Source: Xanthobacteraceae bacterium (GTDB lineage Bacteria; Pseudomonadota; Alphaproteobacteria; Rhizobiales; Xanthobacteraceae). From it: a DNA stretch of 64,000 bases. Under the pieces are notes generated by a model. That model made no database searches and had not been told where the DNA came from. It saw nothing but the letters and a program-made list of their open reading frames with translations. Where the stretch lies: contig JAIENY010000037.1 in NCBI GenBank assembly GCA_019750915.1, positions 1-64,000 on the forward strand, written 5' to 3'. Each line of letters starts with the position of its first letter. Within the stretch, counting starts at the first letter, position 1. Of the stretch, positions 1 through 8,237 are shown piece by piece. Made by a program: the position numbers and the translations under genes.

Positions 1-62
1 TGGAACGACGCGCCCGGCTGCACATTGGGATGCAGACACGGAACCTCCGGCAGGGGATAGCG

Positions 63-281
63 ATGTCGCTGGCAAAAGTTGCAAAGCAATTCAGGAAGCA
101 GGCCGCCAAGGCGGAGCGATTTGCTTCTGCGAGCTCGGCGCATTCGGAAGGGCTGTCCAATCTTGCGGCCGCCTTCCGGGCACAGGCGGAAGTCCTGAAA
201 CAGGCGGGCGCCGCGCCGAAGAAAATCAAGAAAAAGAAACGCAAAACGGCGGACGCCGATTGCGTGGTTTCGCCCTCCTGA
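63..281 (+). CDS. small basic hypothetical protein
   Basis: Encodes a 72-residue protein of unknown function. The body is an alanine-rich amphipathic stretch and the tail is strongly basic (KKIKKKKRK near the end), which suggests nucleic-acid contact; that is inference. The ATG at 63 is preferred over the in-frame ATG at 30 because AGGGGA lies about seven bases before it. A strong hairpin terminator follows 20 bases after the stop, so it looks like a complete transcription unit or the last gene of one. I do not recognise the family. Confidence 0.6.
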   Translation: MSLAKVAKQFRKQAAKAERFASASSAHSEGLSNLAAAFRAQAEVLKQAGAAPKKIKKKKRKTADADCVVSPS

Positions 282-302
282 CGTGGTCCGGAATTCGAAT
301 CT

Positions 303-334
303 AAAAGCCCGGCTGTGTGCCGGGCTTTTTTTTT
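303..334 (+). terminator. intrinsic terminator, probably bidirectional
   Basis: An 8-bp GC-rich stem AGCCCGGC/GCCGGGCT (306-313 and 319-326) with a TGTGT loop is followed by a run of nine T. The A-run on the left gives a weaker T-run on the other strand, so it can also end the minus-strand gene at 359-559. Confidence 0.9.
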
Positions 335-358
335 GCGGAGCGTTTCGGTTGACGAGAT

Positions 359-559
359 TTACGTCTTGGCGCGGGAGTCCCGCGCCTTGATCAGGTCTTC
401 GAGTTCCGCACTCATCTCTGAAATGCGCTCGGCGTTGCGCTCCTCGTCGGCGGCTCCAGACGAGCCGGCGGCTTGCTCCACCAGCTGGCGGATGTTGTCG
501 CGCAGAATCGCGATGCGGTCTTCGAGTTCGGGCGTTGAGAGTGCGCTGTTATCGGTCAT
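359..559 (-). CDS. small acidic hypothetical protein, predicted helical
   Basis: Encodes 66 residues rich in Glu, Asp, Arg and Ala with heptad-like hydrophobic spacing (LEDRIAILRDNIRQLVEQ), so a short coiled coil is likely. The ATG at 559 is chosen because GGAAGG lies just upstream; the longer reading from 622 has no such site and an atypical composition. Function unknown. Confidence 0.6.
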   Translation of the reverse strand: MTDNSALSTPELEDRIAILRDNIRQLVEQAAGSSGAADEERNAERISEMSAELEDLIKARDSRAKT

Positions 560-638
560 GAGGCCTTCCGGACGAGAGGTTGACGCTCCGCCATGGTGGA
601 GCGGAACGGCTCGCTCCGTCAATGCCGCAGCTAGATGG

Positions 639-875
639 CTACGCCATCAGCAATCTGATTTCGCCTGCCTCGAAGGAGTGGTCGGCAAGGCACTCCCGCG
701 CGACCTCCTCGATCCGCTCCCAGTTGTGTTGAAAGAGCTGCATCGCCTTCTCGCGCGTCGGCACGTTTGCGATGACGCAGCATGCAAACCGGCCCATCCC
801 GTTCGAGATTTGAAAATAGATCGGATGCCCACTGGTTTCGGTGTCGCTCGTGATGCGCATGATTTCACGACGCAT
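639..875 (-). CDS. hypothetical protein, possibly DUF1488-like
   Basis: Encodes 78 residues. The segment from GMGRFACCVI to NWERIEEVARECL resembles the general shape of DUF1488 proteins (a short beta-rich start followed by a helix with a W.RIEE pattern), but this is a weak match made from memory. An alternative start is the ATG at 860; the first is kept because GGGGAT precedes it at a plausible distance. Function unknown. Confidence 0.5.
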   Translation of the reverse strand: MRREIMRITSDTETSGHPIYFQISNGMGRFACCVIANVPTREKAMQLFQHNWERIEEVARECLADHSFEAGEIRLLMA

Positions 876-1124
876 AAAGGATCATCCCCATTCTTTATGT
901 GCGTTCGATCGGAGGCTGAAGTCGATGGGCGGGAATGTCAACCGGCATACGATCACATCTGTCGCGCGCGTTTGTCCGCATTGCCTAAAAAATTCTCTTG
1001 CATCCGCGCTCCGGTTTTGGAGCGTTTTGCAAACGTTGAGATTCATCGTCAACGAAAGTGTCAGCTATGTACCGCCGCAGCGCTTGCAAAATCGGCTTTG
1101 TTCTCCACAAAGGGAGAGCGCACC

Positions 1125-1382
1125 GTGTTGATGGCGGCCATCGGTTTTCTGCTTCTTGCAGTGATTTTCATCATCGCGGCGGCCGCATGGCGCGCGATGT
1201 TGTGGAGTGCGTATCGCGGCGCACCCCATTGCATGAGATGCGGCGCGCGGATGGTGACTGATCGCAATTGGATCGGGCGAGGCCGCCCGCTCGCGTGCAA
1301 GCGATGTGATCCCATTCACAAAAAGCGTGGCGGTGACAAGGCGCTCAGTTGGGCGATGAGCCGGCTCCGTCGGCCGGAGTAG
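1125..1382 (+). CDS. small membrane-anchored zinc-ribbon protein
   Basis: Encodes about 85 residues: an N-terminal hydrophobic helix (about residues 3-22) followed by a short soluble part with two CxxC pairs (CMRC and CKRC, 19 residues apart), which is a typical zinc-ribbon spacing. A GTG at 1125 is proposed as start because AGGGAG lies eight bases before it; the ATG at 1131 is the alternative. The open frame continues upstream to 315, but that part is antisense to two other genes and is not believed. Function unknown; the zinc site is inferred from cysteine spacing. Confidence 0.65.
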   Translation: MLMAAIGFLLLAVIFIIAAAAWRAMLWSAYRGAPHCMRCGARMVTDRNWIGRGRPLACKRCDPIHKKRGGDKALSWAMSRLRRPE

Positions 1383-1391
1383 CGCGAGAGG

Positions 1392-1946
1392 TCAGGACGC
1401 TGCGGACAATGTTGACGGCGTTGACGCCGGATCGGTGAGGTCGAGCATCACCATATATTCTCCGAAGCCCACATTGCGCACCTTGAACCCGAACTCACGG
1501 CACAGGTTCAGCATCGGAGTGTTTTCGATCAGGACCGTGGCGATGATCGATTCCAGGCCGCTGGCGGCTGCATGTTCAATCATCAAACCCATCAGGTCGC
1601 GGCCAAGCCCTTTATGCTTGAAGTCGGATCGAACCAGGATCGCGAACTCGCCTGCCTTTCCGGTTCGGTCGCGATGAACCCTGACGGTGCCGACGATGTC
1701 GGCGGTTTTCTCTTCGAACGCAGCGAAGGCGATCAATTGATCTGGATCGACTCGCGTCAGCCGCTGGATCATCTCGTCTGGAAATTCCTTGATTGTCTCG
1801 AAGAAACGCGAGCGAAGATCGGCCGGGTCCGAGCGCAGCAGAATGTCCCGGATCTTGGGGCCGTCGGAAGGCGCGATCTGCCGCACACGGACACGCGTGC
1901 CTTCGTCGAGCGTCCAAAATCGGTGCCAGCTTTGCGCGGTGCCCAT
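1392..1946 (-). CDS. GNAT-family N-acetyltransferase
   Basis: Encodes about 184 residues with the acetyl-CoA binding region of the Gcn5 fold: a strand ending in GEFAILVRSDFKHKGLGRDLM, where the K.KGLGR segment is motif A (pyrophosphate loop), and a C-terminal NTPMLNLCREFGF motif common in this superfamily. The opening section (RVRVRQIAPSDG) is the usual first strand. Substrate unknown. The start is uncertain: ATG 1946 is used because bases between it and ATG 2024 look non-coding; the frame open to 2375 overlaps the next gene and is artefactual. Confidence 0.75.
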   Translation of the reverse strand: MGTAQSWHRFWTLDEGTRVRVRQIAPSDGPKIRDILLRSDPADLRSRFFETIKEFPDEMIQRLTRVDPDQLIAFAAFEEKTADIVGTVRVHRDRTGKAGEFAILVRSDFKHKGLGRDLMGLMIEHAAASGLESIIATVLIENTPMLNLCREFGFKVRNVGFGEYMVMLDLTDPASTPSTLSAAS

Positions 1947-2154
1947 GTCCAGTTCGGGTGCGCCAAATCGATGGCCGAATGAATTTCCAGCTAAAGATAT
2001 GAATTTCGAATCATTTCGCGTCATCTGATTGAATATAAGTTCATTTTCTAAAAAGACTATTGCGGTGCGGGAGGGGAAGGTCCGTCGGTGCGTCATAGCT
2101 CGGCGCCTGAACACATGTCTGCCTCGGAACCACTCAGGTTCCGTCACAGACCAG

Positions 2155-2937
2155 CTATTGGTCGGGTTTGCTGGCCGGTTCCTGAAGCGCAACTTCGGTG
2201 GTTGCCTTGCGCACGATCGAGGCGAGCATGCAGCCTTCGCAGTAACGCCGGTCCTTGTAGTCGACCCAGTTGTGGGCGAAGATTCGGTCCGTCGGGATGC
2301 CGTATCGCGTCTGCAGGATTTTAACGAGAATCCGCCAGGCCTCGATCTGCGCCTCGGTGGGCGGCTTCCTGACATTGGGATAGTTGCCTACGAATTCCAC
2401 GCCGATGGAATCATTGTTCGGCACAAGCTGATAGGTGTCGGCATTGCCGATGTAGTGGTTGTCATTGCGGTTGCCGGAGCGGACGTGGCTCGGCGTCGCC
2501 CATTCGCCGGTGGCCCAGTACACGGTGCCGTCGGTTTCCACCCAGATGCTCGCGCCGCGCTTGCCGGGACGGGCCGCCTGAGCCAGCGCGTTGGCGTAAG
2601 CCGAACCTGCTGGACCTTCCGACTGATGCACGACCACGTTGTGCCAGATGTTGGCGTCCTCGCGATCGCCCCATGGGGTGATCCAGATGATGTTGAGGCC
2701 TGGAAAATCAGGTGTGCCGCGTGAGCGTGCTGCGATCTCGAAACTCGATGGCGGTTGCTCTCGAACGCGCTGGCCGGCAGAGGCCCCTTCGACGGGCGTC
2801 TCTGCGACAGCGGGTTCGAGATTTGTCAGCTCTTGATGTGTCAAGTCTTCGGCTGCCGCCGGGCGGTAGCCGGTGAAGAACCAGAACAATGCCAGGAACA
2901 GCGCCAGGGCCAGTCCAAGTATGAGGCGGGTTCTCAT
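2155..2937 (-). CDS. secreted or membrane-anchored N-acetylmuramoyl-L-alanine amidase-like protein (PGRP/amidase_2 fold)
   Basis: Encodes 260 residues. A hydrophobic segment follows the start (about residues 3-22), then a Pro/Ser-rich linker, then a domain with the pattern of type-2 amidases: IIWITPWG, IWHNVVVHQSEGP (candidate first zinc histidine), GNADTYQLVPNNDSIGVEFVGNYPN and the late FAHNWVDYKDRRYCEGC segment. Such enzymes cut the amide between MurNAc and the stem peptide; here the second zinc histidine would be FAHNW. The ATG at 2937 is chosen because the signal-anchor starts there. Exact substrate is not shown by the sequence. Confidence 0.75.
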   Translation of the reverse strand: MRTRLILGLALALFLALFWFFTGYRPAAAEDLTHQELTNLEPAVAETPVEGASAGQRVREQPPSSFEIAARSRGTPDFPGLNIIWITPWGDREDANIWHNVVVHQSEGPAGSAYANALAQAARPGKRGASIWVETDGTVYWATGEWATPSHVRSGNRNDNHYIGNADTYQLVPNNDSIGVEFVGNYPNVRKPPTEAQIEAWRILVKILQTRYGIPTDRIFAHNWVDYKDRRYCEGCMLASIVRKATTEVALQEPASKPDQ

Positions 2938-3100
2938 GCTCCCATCCAGAGGTGGCGTCGAGACGTTACGCAGACAACGAGCGTAATCCCGACAGGTACG
3001 ATGTAAAGCATGCAAAAGCCGCGCCTGACGGGTTCGCACAGGCGAAAGCGGTCACGATCCGGCGCCGGGCGGAATGTGGGAGAGCATCGGCAAGCCCGGT

Positions 3101-3271
3101 TCAGGCGGCGACCGGGGATTCCTCGCCGTCCAGCCAGTCCTGCTCGCGCGCCAGAGCGAACCACGCTTCCGCCATCCGGCAGTAGCGTTTATGCGCCGCC
3201 TCGTCCTTCGCATTTTCGGCAAGGCGCAGGCAGTTCTCGGCGTTTTCCCTGAAAATCTCGGACTGTTTCAT
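3101..3271 (-). CDS. 56-residue conserved-type hypothetical protein
   Basis: A short open frame reading MKQSEIFRENAENCLRLAEN onward, ending in WLDGEESPVAA. It is charged and helical, with the N.ENC..LAE and ALA.EQ.WL.GE patterns that I recall from small cytoplasmic proteins in Bradyrhizobium and relatives. AGAGGA sits directly upstream of the ATG. It is short enough to be missed by usual ORF cut-offs. Function unknown; the low isoelectric point argues against DNA binding. Confidence 0.7.
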   Translation of the reverse strand: MKQSEIFRENAENCLRLAENAKDEAAHKRYCRMAEAWFALAREQDWLDGEESPVAA

Positions 3272-3335
3272 GTCCTCTACGACCTAGGATCAGTGTGCCG
3301 GATATCAAGGGACAGAAGCCTGTTGCCGCACCGGG

Positions 3336-4436
3336 CTACTCGGCGGGAGCGCCTGATTTTCCAGCGAGATTCCGCATCGCAGCACCGCTTGGTTCGACAA
3401 ACCGGAAAGTCTTGGGCAGGGGCGACAGCACCACCGACATGATCTCGTCGTCGCCGGCGAGGGCCGCGGTCCCCCAGATTGGCGAAAGCATGGGCCCTTT
3501 GCGGGCCGTCTTCTGCGGAATCGCCGGAATAGCGGCCATGGCGTTTTGTTTGCTTGTCCCCCGGATTGTCTGCGGCGCAAAGCTGAACCGCATTCCGTTA
3601 CCTGCGGCTATCACCGGTTCGACTGGGTGCAGATGCCACTGCCACGGCTGGGTCGGAGTCTTCGGACGATCCGGCGTGGCGGGGACGACATGCACGACGC
3701 GATAGCCGCGGGCTTTCAGTTCGCGCAGGATGGTGGGCAGCGCGGTCTGCGTCCGCTGCTGGATGTCATGCAGCAGCAGCACGCCGCGCCCTTTCGCCTC
3801 AAGACGACTGATAGCCAGTTGCGCGACGCGGGCGGGCGAGATGCGATGCCAGTCGTCCGCTGGAAAATCCGCGCTCCAGGTCATAATGCCTTTGGACTGC
3901 AGATAGTCCTCGACTTCGGTTGATCGTAGCAGGCCCGGGATGCGCAGGAACGGCGCGACCTTCGACGGATCACCGAGCACGGCGGTCGCTGCGGCGATGC
4001 CGCCATCGATTTCGGCCATGTTCTGGTCAATCGACATCCGGTTCATGCGCAGCGGATGGCTCAGGGTATGGGTGCCGATGGTGTGACCTGCGGCCTGCAC
4101 CTCGCGCAACATCTCCGGATATGCCTGCGCCATTTTGCCGACCACGAAGAACGTCGCTTTCACGCACTGGGCGTCCAGCATCGCGAGGATCGGCTTGGTG
4201 TGCTTGGTGAGCGGGCCGTCGTCGAATGTGAGCACCACTTCATGGTCGGCGAGCGGCAGCGTCTCGGGATACTGCATCGTGCCGATGCGCGGGTGTTGCG
4301 TCGGATCGACAACCAGCGTGCGGGAGGTGCCGAGCGCATCGGGATTGCCGGGGCAATCGCCGGCGCGTGCGGTCCCGGAAAACAGCGCCGCCGCCGCGAT
4401 GAGGCCGACAAGCGTTGGGGAAATGAATCGCGCCAT
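3336..4436 (-). CDS. secreted polysaccharide deacetylase (NodB/CE4 fold), copy 1
   Basis: Encodes 366 residues: signal peptide (cleavage near ARA-GD, about residue 25), then a NodB homology domain with TFDDGP (residues 70-75) and the metal-binding GTHTLSHP (H123, H127), and the late LLLHDI motif carrying the catalytic-acid histidine. CE4 enzymes remove acetyl groups from cell-wall or other N-acetylglucosamine polymers. GGGAG precedes the ATG at 4436. About 110 extra residues after the catalytic domain, ending in a low-complexity tail, have no visible motif. It lies 61 bases downstream of a paralogue transcribed in the same direction. Confidence 0.88.
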   Translation of the reverse strand: MARFISPTLVGLIAAAALFSGTARAGDCPGNPDALGTSRTLVVDPTQHPRIGTMQYPETLPLADHEVVLTFDDGPLTKHTKPILAMLDAQCVKATFFVVGKMAQAYPEMLREVQAAGHTIGTHTLSHPLRMNRMSIDQNMAEIDGGIAAATAVLGDPSKVAPFLRIPGLLRSTEVEDYLQSKGIMTWSADFPADDWHRISPARVAQLAISRLEAKGRGVLLLHDIQQRTQTALPTILRELKARGYRVVHVVPATPDRPKTPTQPWQWHLHPVEPVIAAGNGMRFSFAPQTIRGTSKQNAMAAIPAIPQKTARKGPMLSPIWGTAALAGDDEIMSVVLSPLPKTFRFVEPSGAAMRNLAGKSGAPAE

Positions 4437-4497
4437 GAGTCTCCCGTACCAAGGTTTGGTCTGGCGGAAAAGTGCGATATGGCCGATGAACACGGGG

Positions 4498-5379
4498 TTA
4501 ATTGCCGGTGTGGCCTTGAGGTGCGTTCGCGGCCAGCGAGTTGCCCGCCGGGGCGGCAGACGCTGCCTTCAACGGGGCGGGCACCACATGAACGACCTTG
4601 TAGCCGTTGGTCTTGAGGTAGCGCAGGAAGGCCGGAAGCATCGCCGCGGTGTGGATCTTCGTATCGTGCAGCAGGATGATGCCCTTGCGGACCTGTGACA
4701 GCCGCTGGGTTAGCAATTCCAGCTCTTGTTGCGGGGTCATCGGCAGCCAGTCGCTGGCCCAAAGGTCGGCGCCGAATACCACAACTCCCCGCGATTGGAG
4801 GTTGTCGAGCAGCGCGGGCGTGGATGCGAAATACGGAAAGCGGAAGAACTGCGCGGTCGCCGGCTTCAACGCGCCGAGTGCCGCATCGTCGGCCGCGAAC
4901 CCTTTGTTGATCTCCTCCAGCGCATGGGTCTCGTCGAGATGGTCCAGCATCTGGTGCGACCATGTGTGGTTGCCGATGGTGTGGCCGGCCTTGATTTCCG
5001 CCTTCAGGATCTGCGGATAACTTTGGGCATTGCGTCCGACGATGAAGAATGTCGCCTGCACGCATTCCGCCGCAAGTGCCGTGAGGATCTTGTTGGTGGT
5101 CGCGGGCAGGGGGCCATCGTCGAAGGTCAGCACGACCTCCTTGTCTTCAAGCGCCAGAGTATGCGGAAAGCTTTTCAGCCCAACCCGCGGGCTTTCCTTG
5201 GTGTCGACGACCAGCGTGCGGCTGGTCCCCAGCGTTCCCTCGCGCGGGCAGTCGGCGGCGTGGGCGAGCACCGGAGCCGTCATAAAAACCGCAATGAGAA
5301 TGTGTTTGAAACGGCGCGCGGGCCCGCGGGCGTCACGGACACGTGTCACGCTGGAGCTGTCGCAGATTTGCGTTGCCAT
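4498..5379 (-). CDS. secreted polysaccharide deacetylase (NodB/CE4 fold), copy 2
   Basis: Encodes 293 residues: N-terminal hydrophobic export signal (residues 26-42), NodB domain with TFDDGP (85-90), IGNHTWSH (H138, H142) and ILLHDTK. It shares with its downstream neighbour the pre-domain block GTSRTLVVD and the closing VVHVVPA motif, so the two arose by duplication. GGAAAG lies upstream of ATG 5379. The mgtE gene starts divergently 75 bases away. Likely acts on peptidoglycan or an envelope polysaccharide in the periplasm (inference). Confidence 0.88.
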   Translation of the reverse strand: MATQICDSSSVTRVRDARGPARRFKHILIAVFMTAPVLAHAADCPREGTLGTSRTLVVDTKESPRVGLKSFPHTLALEDKEVVLTFDDGPLPATTNKILTALAAECVQATFFIVGRNAQSYPQILKAEIKAGHTIGNHTWSHQMLDHLDETHALEEINKGFAADDAALGALKPATAQFFRFPYFASTPALLDNLQSRGVVVFGADLWASDWLPMTPQQELELLTQRLSQVRKGIILLHDTKIHTAAMLPAFLRYLKTNGYKVVHVVPAPLKAASAAPAGNSLAANAPQGHTGN

Positions 5380-5454
5380 GGGTCTTTCCGATTGGCTAAT
5401 GCGGCCTCGCCTGCGCAACACTTTCTCGATTCCTTTCAACTCACGGAGCATGAC

Positions 5455-6882
5455 ATGGCGGACCTCCAGGATGTGGCCGGGCCGGGACATGCGCCGGATA
5501 CTCTACTCGAAAAACATCCGATGCGGGATGAAGATGGCATTATCCGCGCCGACTTTGTCCAACTGGTGTCAGACGCTGTCCGGCGGGACGACGCCGATTT
5601 GCTGTCCGAGATTATCGCAGACCTCCACGAAGCCGATGTCGGCGACCTGCTGGAGGCGCTCGAGCCGGATCTGCGGCCGCGGCTGATCGAGCTTGCCGGA
5701 ACCGACTTCCATTTCTCCGCGCTGAACGAGGTCGACGACACCATCCGCGAGGAAATCCTCGAGGAACTGGAGCCGGAGACGGTCGCTGAGGGCGTCCGCG
5801 AATTGGAATCCGACGACGCGGTCGAACTGCTCCAGAACCTCGATCAGGAAGACAAGGAGGAAATCCTCGAGCACATCCCGCAGCAGGAGCGTGTGGTCCT
5901 CGAGCGCAGCCTCGAATACCCGGAAGACTCTGCCGGGCGGCGCATGCAAACCGAATTCATCACCGTTCCGCCGGACTGGACCGTGATCCAGGTCATCGAG
6001 CACGTCCGCGATACCGCCGATCTGCCGGATCGTTTCTACGAAGTTTATGTGGTGGACGCCGACCATCACTGGAAGGGTGCCGTTCCGCTGGACGTGCTGT
6101 TGCGCGCGCGGCGGCCCGAGCCGATCGCCGATCTGATCGAAGAAGAGCGTCACCGCGTCTCCGTTTTGGACGATCAGGCCGACGTTGCCCGCATGTTCGG
6201 CAAGTACAATCTGATCTCCGCGCCGGTGTTCGACGAGGCCGACCGGCTTGTCGGCGTCATCACCATCGACGACGTGGTGGACGTGATCGAGGCCGACGCC
6301 GACGACGAAATCAAGGCGCTGGGTGGCGTCAGCAGCGAGGAAGAGTTGTCCGATACCGTTCTGACCGTGACACGCGGCCGGTTCAATTGGCTGCTGGTCA
6401 ATCTTGCGACCGCTTTCCTCGCGTCCTCGGTGCTCGGCCTGTTCGAGGATCAGCTTCAGAAGATGGTCGCACTCGCGGTGCTCGCGCCGATCGTCGCCAG
6501 CCAGGGCGGGAACGCGGCGACACAGACGATGACGGTGGCCGTCCGTGCGCTCGCGACACGGCAGCTCGGTGCGTTCAACGCGGTCCGTATCGTGATGCGC
6601 GAGTGCATGGTCGGACTTCTCAACGGTGTCGCGTTCGCCGTCATAACCGGCATTGGAGCGGTGGCATGGTTCAAGGAGCCTGGTCTTGGCTTCGTGATCG
6701 GGCTGGCGATGATCTGCAATCTGTTCGCCGGCGCCTTGGGAGGAATTCTGATCCCGATCGGCCTCGACAAGATCAAGGCCGATCCTGCGGTCGCCTCGGG
6801 CGCATTCGTTACAACAGTCACGGATGTGGTCGGCTTCTTCTCGTTTCTCGGGATCGCGAGCCTGTGGTTCGGACTGAAATAA
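5455..6882 (+). CDS. mgtE: magnesium transporter, MgtE family
   Basis: Encodes 475 residues in the usual MgtE order: an acidic N-domain of superhelical repeats (LLEALEPDLRPRLIELAG, LEPETVAEGVRELESDDA), a pair of CBS domains (about residues 150-280, with VDVIEADADDEI as the plug-helix region), and five C-terminal membrane segments with the PIVASQGGNAATQT pore motif. It imports Mg2+ with the cytosolic domains acting as the Mg2+ sensor. Start is ATG 5455, eight bases after ACGGAG; the frame open further upstream is antisense to the deacetylase. Confidence 0.95.
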   Translation: MADLQDVAGPGHAPDTLLEKHPMRDEDGIIRADFVQLVSDAVRRDDADLLSEIIADLHEADVGDLLEALEPDLRPRLIELAGTDFHFSALNEVDDTIREEILEELEPETVAEGVRELESDDAVELLQNLDQEDKEEILEHIPQQERVVLERSLEYPEDSAGRRMQTEFITVPPDWTVIQVIEHVRDTADLPDRFYEVYVVDADHHWKGAVPLDVLLRARRPEPIADLIEEERHRVSVLDDQADVARMFGKYNLISAPVFDEADRLVGVITIDDVVDVIEADADDEIKALGGVSSEEELSDTVLTVTRGRFNWLLVNLATAFLASSVLGLFEDQLQKMVALAVLAPIVASQGGNAATQTMTVAVRALATRQLGAFNAVRIVMRECMVGLLNGVAFAVITGIGAVAWFKEPGLGFVIGLAMICNLFAGALGGILIPIGLDKIKADPAVASGAFVTTVTDVVGFFSFLGIASLWFGLK

Positions 6883-6904
6883 GTTAACCCGGCCTTAACC
6901 ATAA

Positions 6905-7252
6905 ATGCCCGACCATCGCGCCGTCATCAAATTGGGACGGCTCATGAGGCGCCTGCGTCTGAAAGCGGATGGACGGATCGTCGAAGTGGTGGACGGGCAG
7001 GAGACGCCGCTCGCCGAACCGCGGGTCATCGCCGTCTCTGCTGAATCGGTCCCCGCCGTGCGCGAATTGCGCCTGCGTGCCAAGCTGACCCAAGCCGAAT
7101 TCGCCACCAAGCTTTGCGTGCCGATCGAGACGATCCGGAACTGGGAGCAAGGCAAACGCTCGCCGCGCGGTCCTGCGCGCGCGTTGCTGGCCGTGATTGC
7201 TCACGCGCCCGACATGGTGTTCGCAGCGCTGGCCGGTCAGCCGCGCGGGTAA
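6905..7252 (+). CDS. XRE-family helix-turn-helix regulator
   Basis: Encodes 115 residues. The C-terminal half carries a Cro/CI-type helix-turn-helix (LRLRAKLTQAEFATKLCVPIETIRNWEQGKRSPRGPARALL), resembling antitoxin/NadS-type regulators; the N-terminal half is a short beta-rich segment of unknown role. No toxin-like partner gene is adjacent. The ATG at 6944 is an alternative start, with GGGACGG three bases upstream. DNA target unknown. Confidence 0.75.
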   Translation: MPDHRAVIKLGRLMRRLRLKADGRIVEVVDGQETPLAEPRVIAVSAESVPAVRELRLRAKLTQAEFATKLCVPIETIRNWEQGKRSPRGPARALLAVIAHAPDMVFAALAGQPRG

Positions 7253-7385
7253 ACACGAAATGATGACGCTCCCCGCGAAAATGAGGAGCTGTCATTTCGA
7301 AATATGCGATCGTTCCAGCGATGGCCTGTGATTGAATACTCTGCCGGGTCTTTGCCCGCGCGGAGACGACATCGGGAGCCTCGTC

Positions 7386-8201
7386 ATGCAGTTTGTCGAA
7401 GCCAACGGCGCAAGAATTCCGGTTCTTGGGCTGGGCACCTGGGAATTGCACGACGCCACCGCCCGCGTTGTCGAGCAGGCATTGAGGCTCGGTTATCGCC
7501 ATATCGATACCGCGCAAATTTACGAAAACGAGCGTGGCGTCGGCGATGGCTTGCGCGCCTCGCGGGTGCCGCGCAGCGAAGTCTTCATCACGACCAAGGT
7601 GTGGACCACGCATTTTGCGCCAAACGATCTTGAGCGCTCGGTCAAGGAAAGTCTCTCGCGGCTCCGCCTCAATGAGGTTGACCTGCTGCTCTTGCATTGG
7701 CCGAATCCGCATGTACCGCTCGGAGAAACAATGGGTGCGCTGGCGCACGCCAAGGCGATGGGGCTGGCACGCCATATCGGTGTTTCGAACTTCACCGTCG
7801 CGTTGATCGAGCAGGCGGTGACGAAATGCCCCGAACCACTGGTGTGCGATCAGGTCGAGTACCATCCCTATCTCGATCAGACCAAGGTGATCGACGCTTG
7901 CGGCAAGCATGGCCTTGCGCTGGTGGCGTACAGCCCGATCGCCAAGGGCCGTATCAAGAACGACAAGGCGATTGCCGAAATCGGGAAGCGATACGGCAAG
8001 TCGCCTGCGCAAATTTGTCTGCGCTGGCTCGTCCAGCAGGGCGCTGTCGCAATTCCGCGAACATCGAAGATCGAGCGGTTGTCGGAGAACATCGATATTT
8101 TCGACTTTGAACTGAGCGATGACGAGATGAATGAGATTTTTGCGATGGGATCGAACCAGGGCCGCATCGTCAATTTCGGATTTGCGCCGGACTGGGACTA
8201 G
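7386..8201 (+). CDS. aldo/keto reductase
   Basis: Encodes 271 residues of a TIM-barrel NADPH-dependent oxidoreductase. The catalytic tetrad is complete: D41 and Y46 (HIDTAQIYENE), K71 (TTKVW) and H104 (LLLHWP). Further family signatures are GVSNF and the NADPH-binding IPRTSK near the end. It resembles bacterial 2,5-diketo-gluconate reductase/methylglyoxal reductase types; the physiological substrate is not readable. GGGAGC lies before ATG 7386. Confidence 0.92.
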   Translation: MQFVEANGARIPVLGLGTWELHDATARVVEQALRLGYRHIDTAQIYENERGVGDGLRASRVPRSEVFITTKVWTTHFAPNDLERSVKESLSRLRLNEVDLLLLHWPNPHVPLGETMGALAHAKAMGLARHIGVSNFTVALIEQAVTKCPEPLVCDQVEYHPYLDQTKVIDACGKHGLALVAYSPIAKGRIKNDKAIAEIGKRYGKSPAQICLRWLVQQGAVAIPRTSKIERLSENIDIFDFELSDDEMNEIFAMGSNQGRIVNFGFAPDWD

Positions 8202-8237
8202 TCTATGGCTGCCTGAGTGACAGCCGGCCGGGGTTCC

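Noticed and set aside
289-305. TTCGAATC resembling a tRNA T-loop
   Set aside because: No acceptor or anticodon stem can be built around it.
315-1382. A 355-codon open frame on the plus strand
   Set aside because: The first 270 codons are antisense to two minus-strand genes and have no domain; only the last 85 residues (from GTG 1125) look real.
2934-3011. A 25-codon hydrophobic leader ORF overlapping the amidase ATG
   Set aside because: The ATGA overlap is suggestive, but there is no ribosome site and no sign of conservation, so I did not call it.
4726-5454. Upstream extension of the mgtE frame
   Set aside because: It is antisense to the second deacetylase, which has complete catalytic motifs, and mgtE has a good start and ribosome site at 5455.
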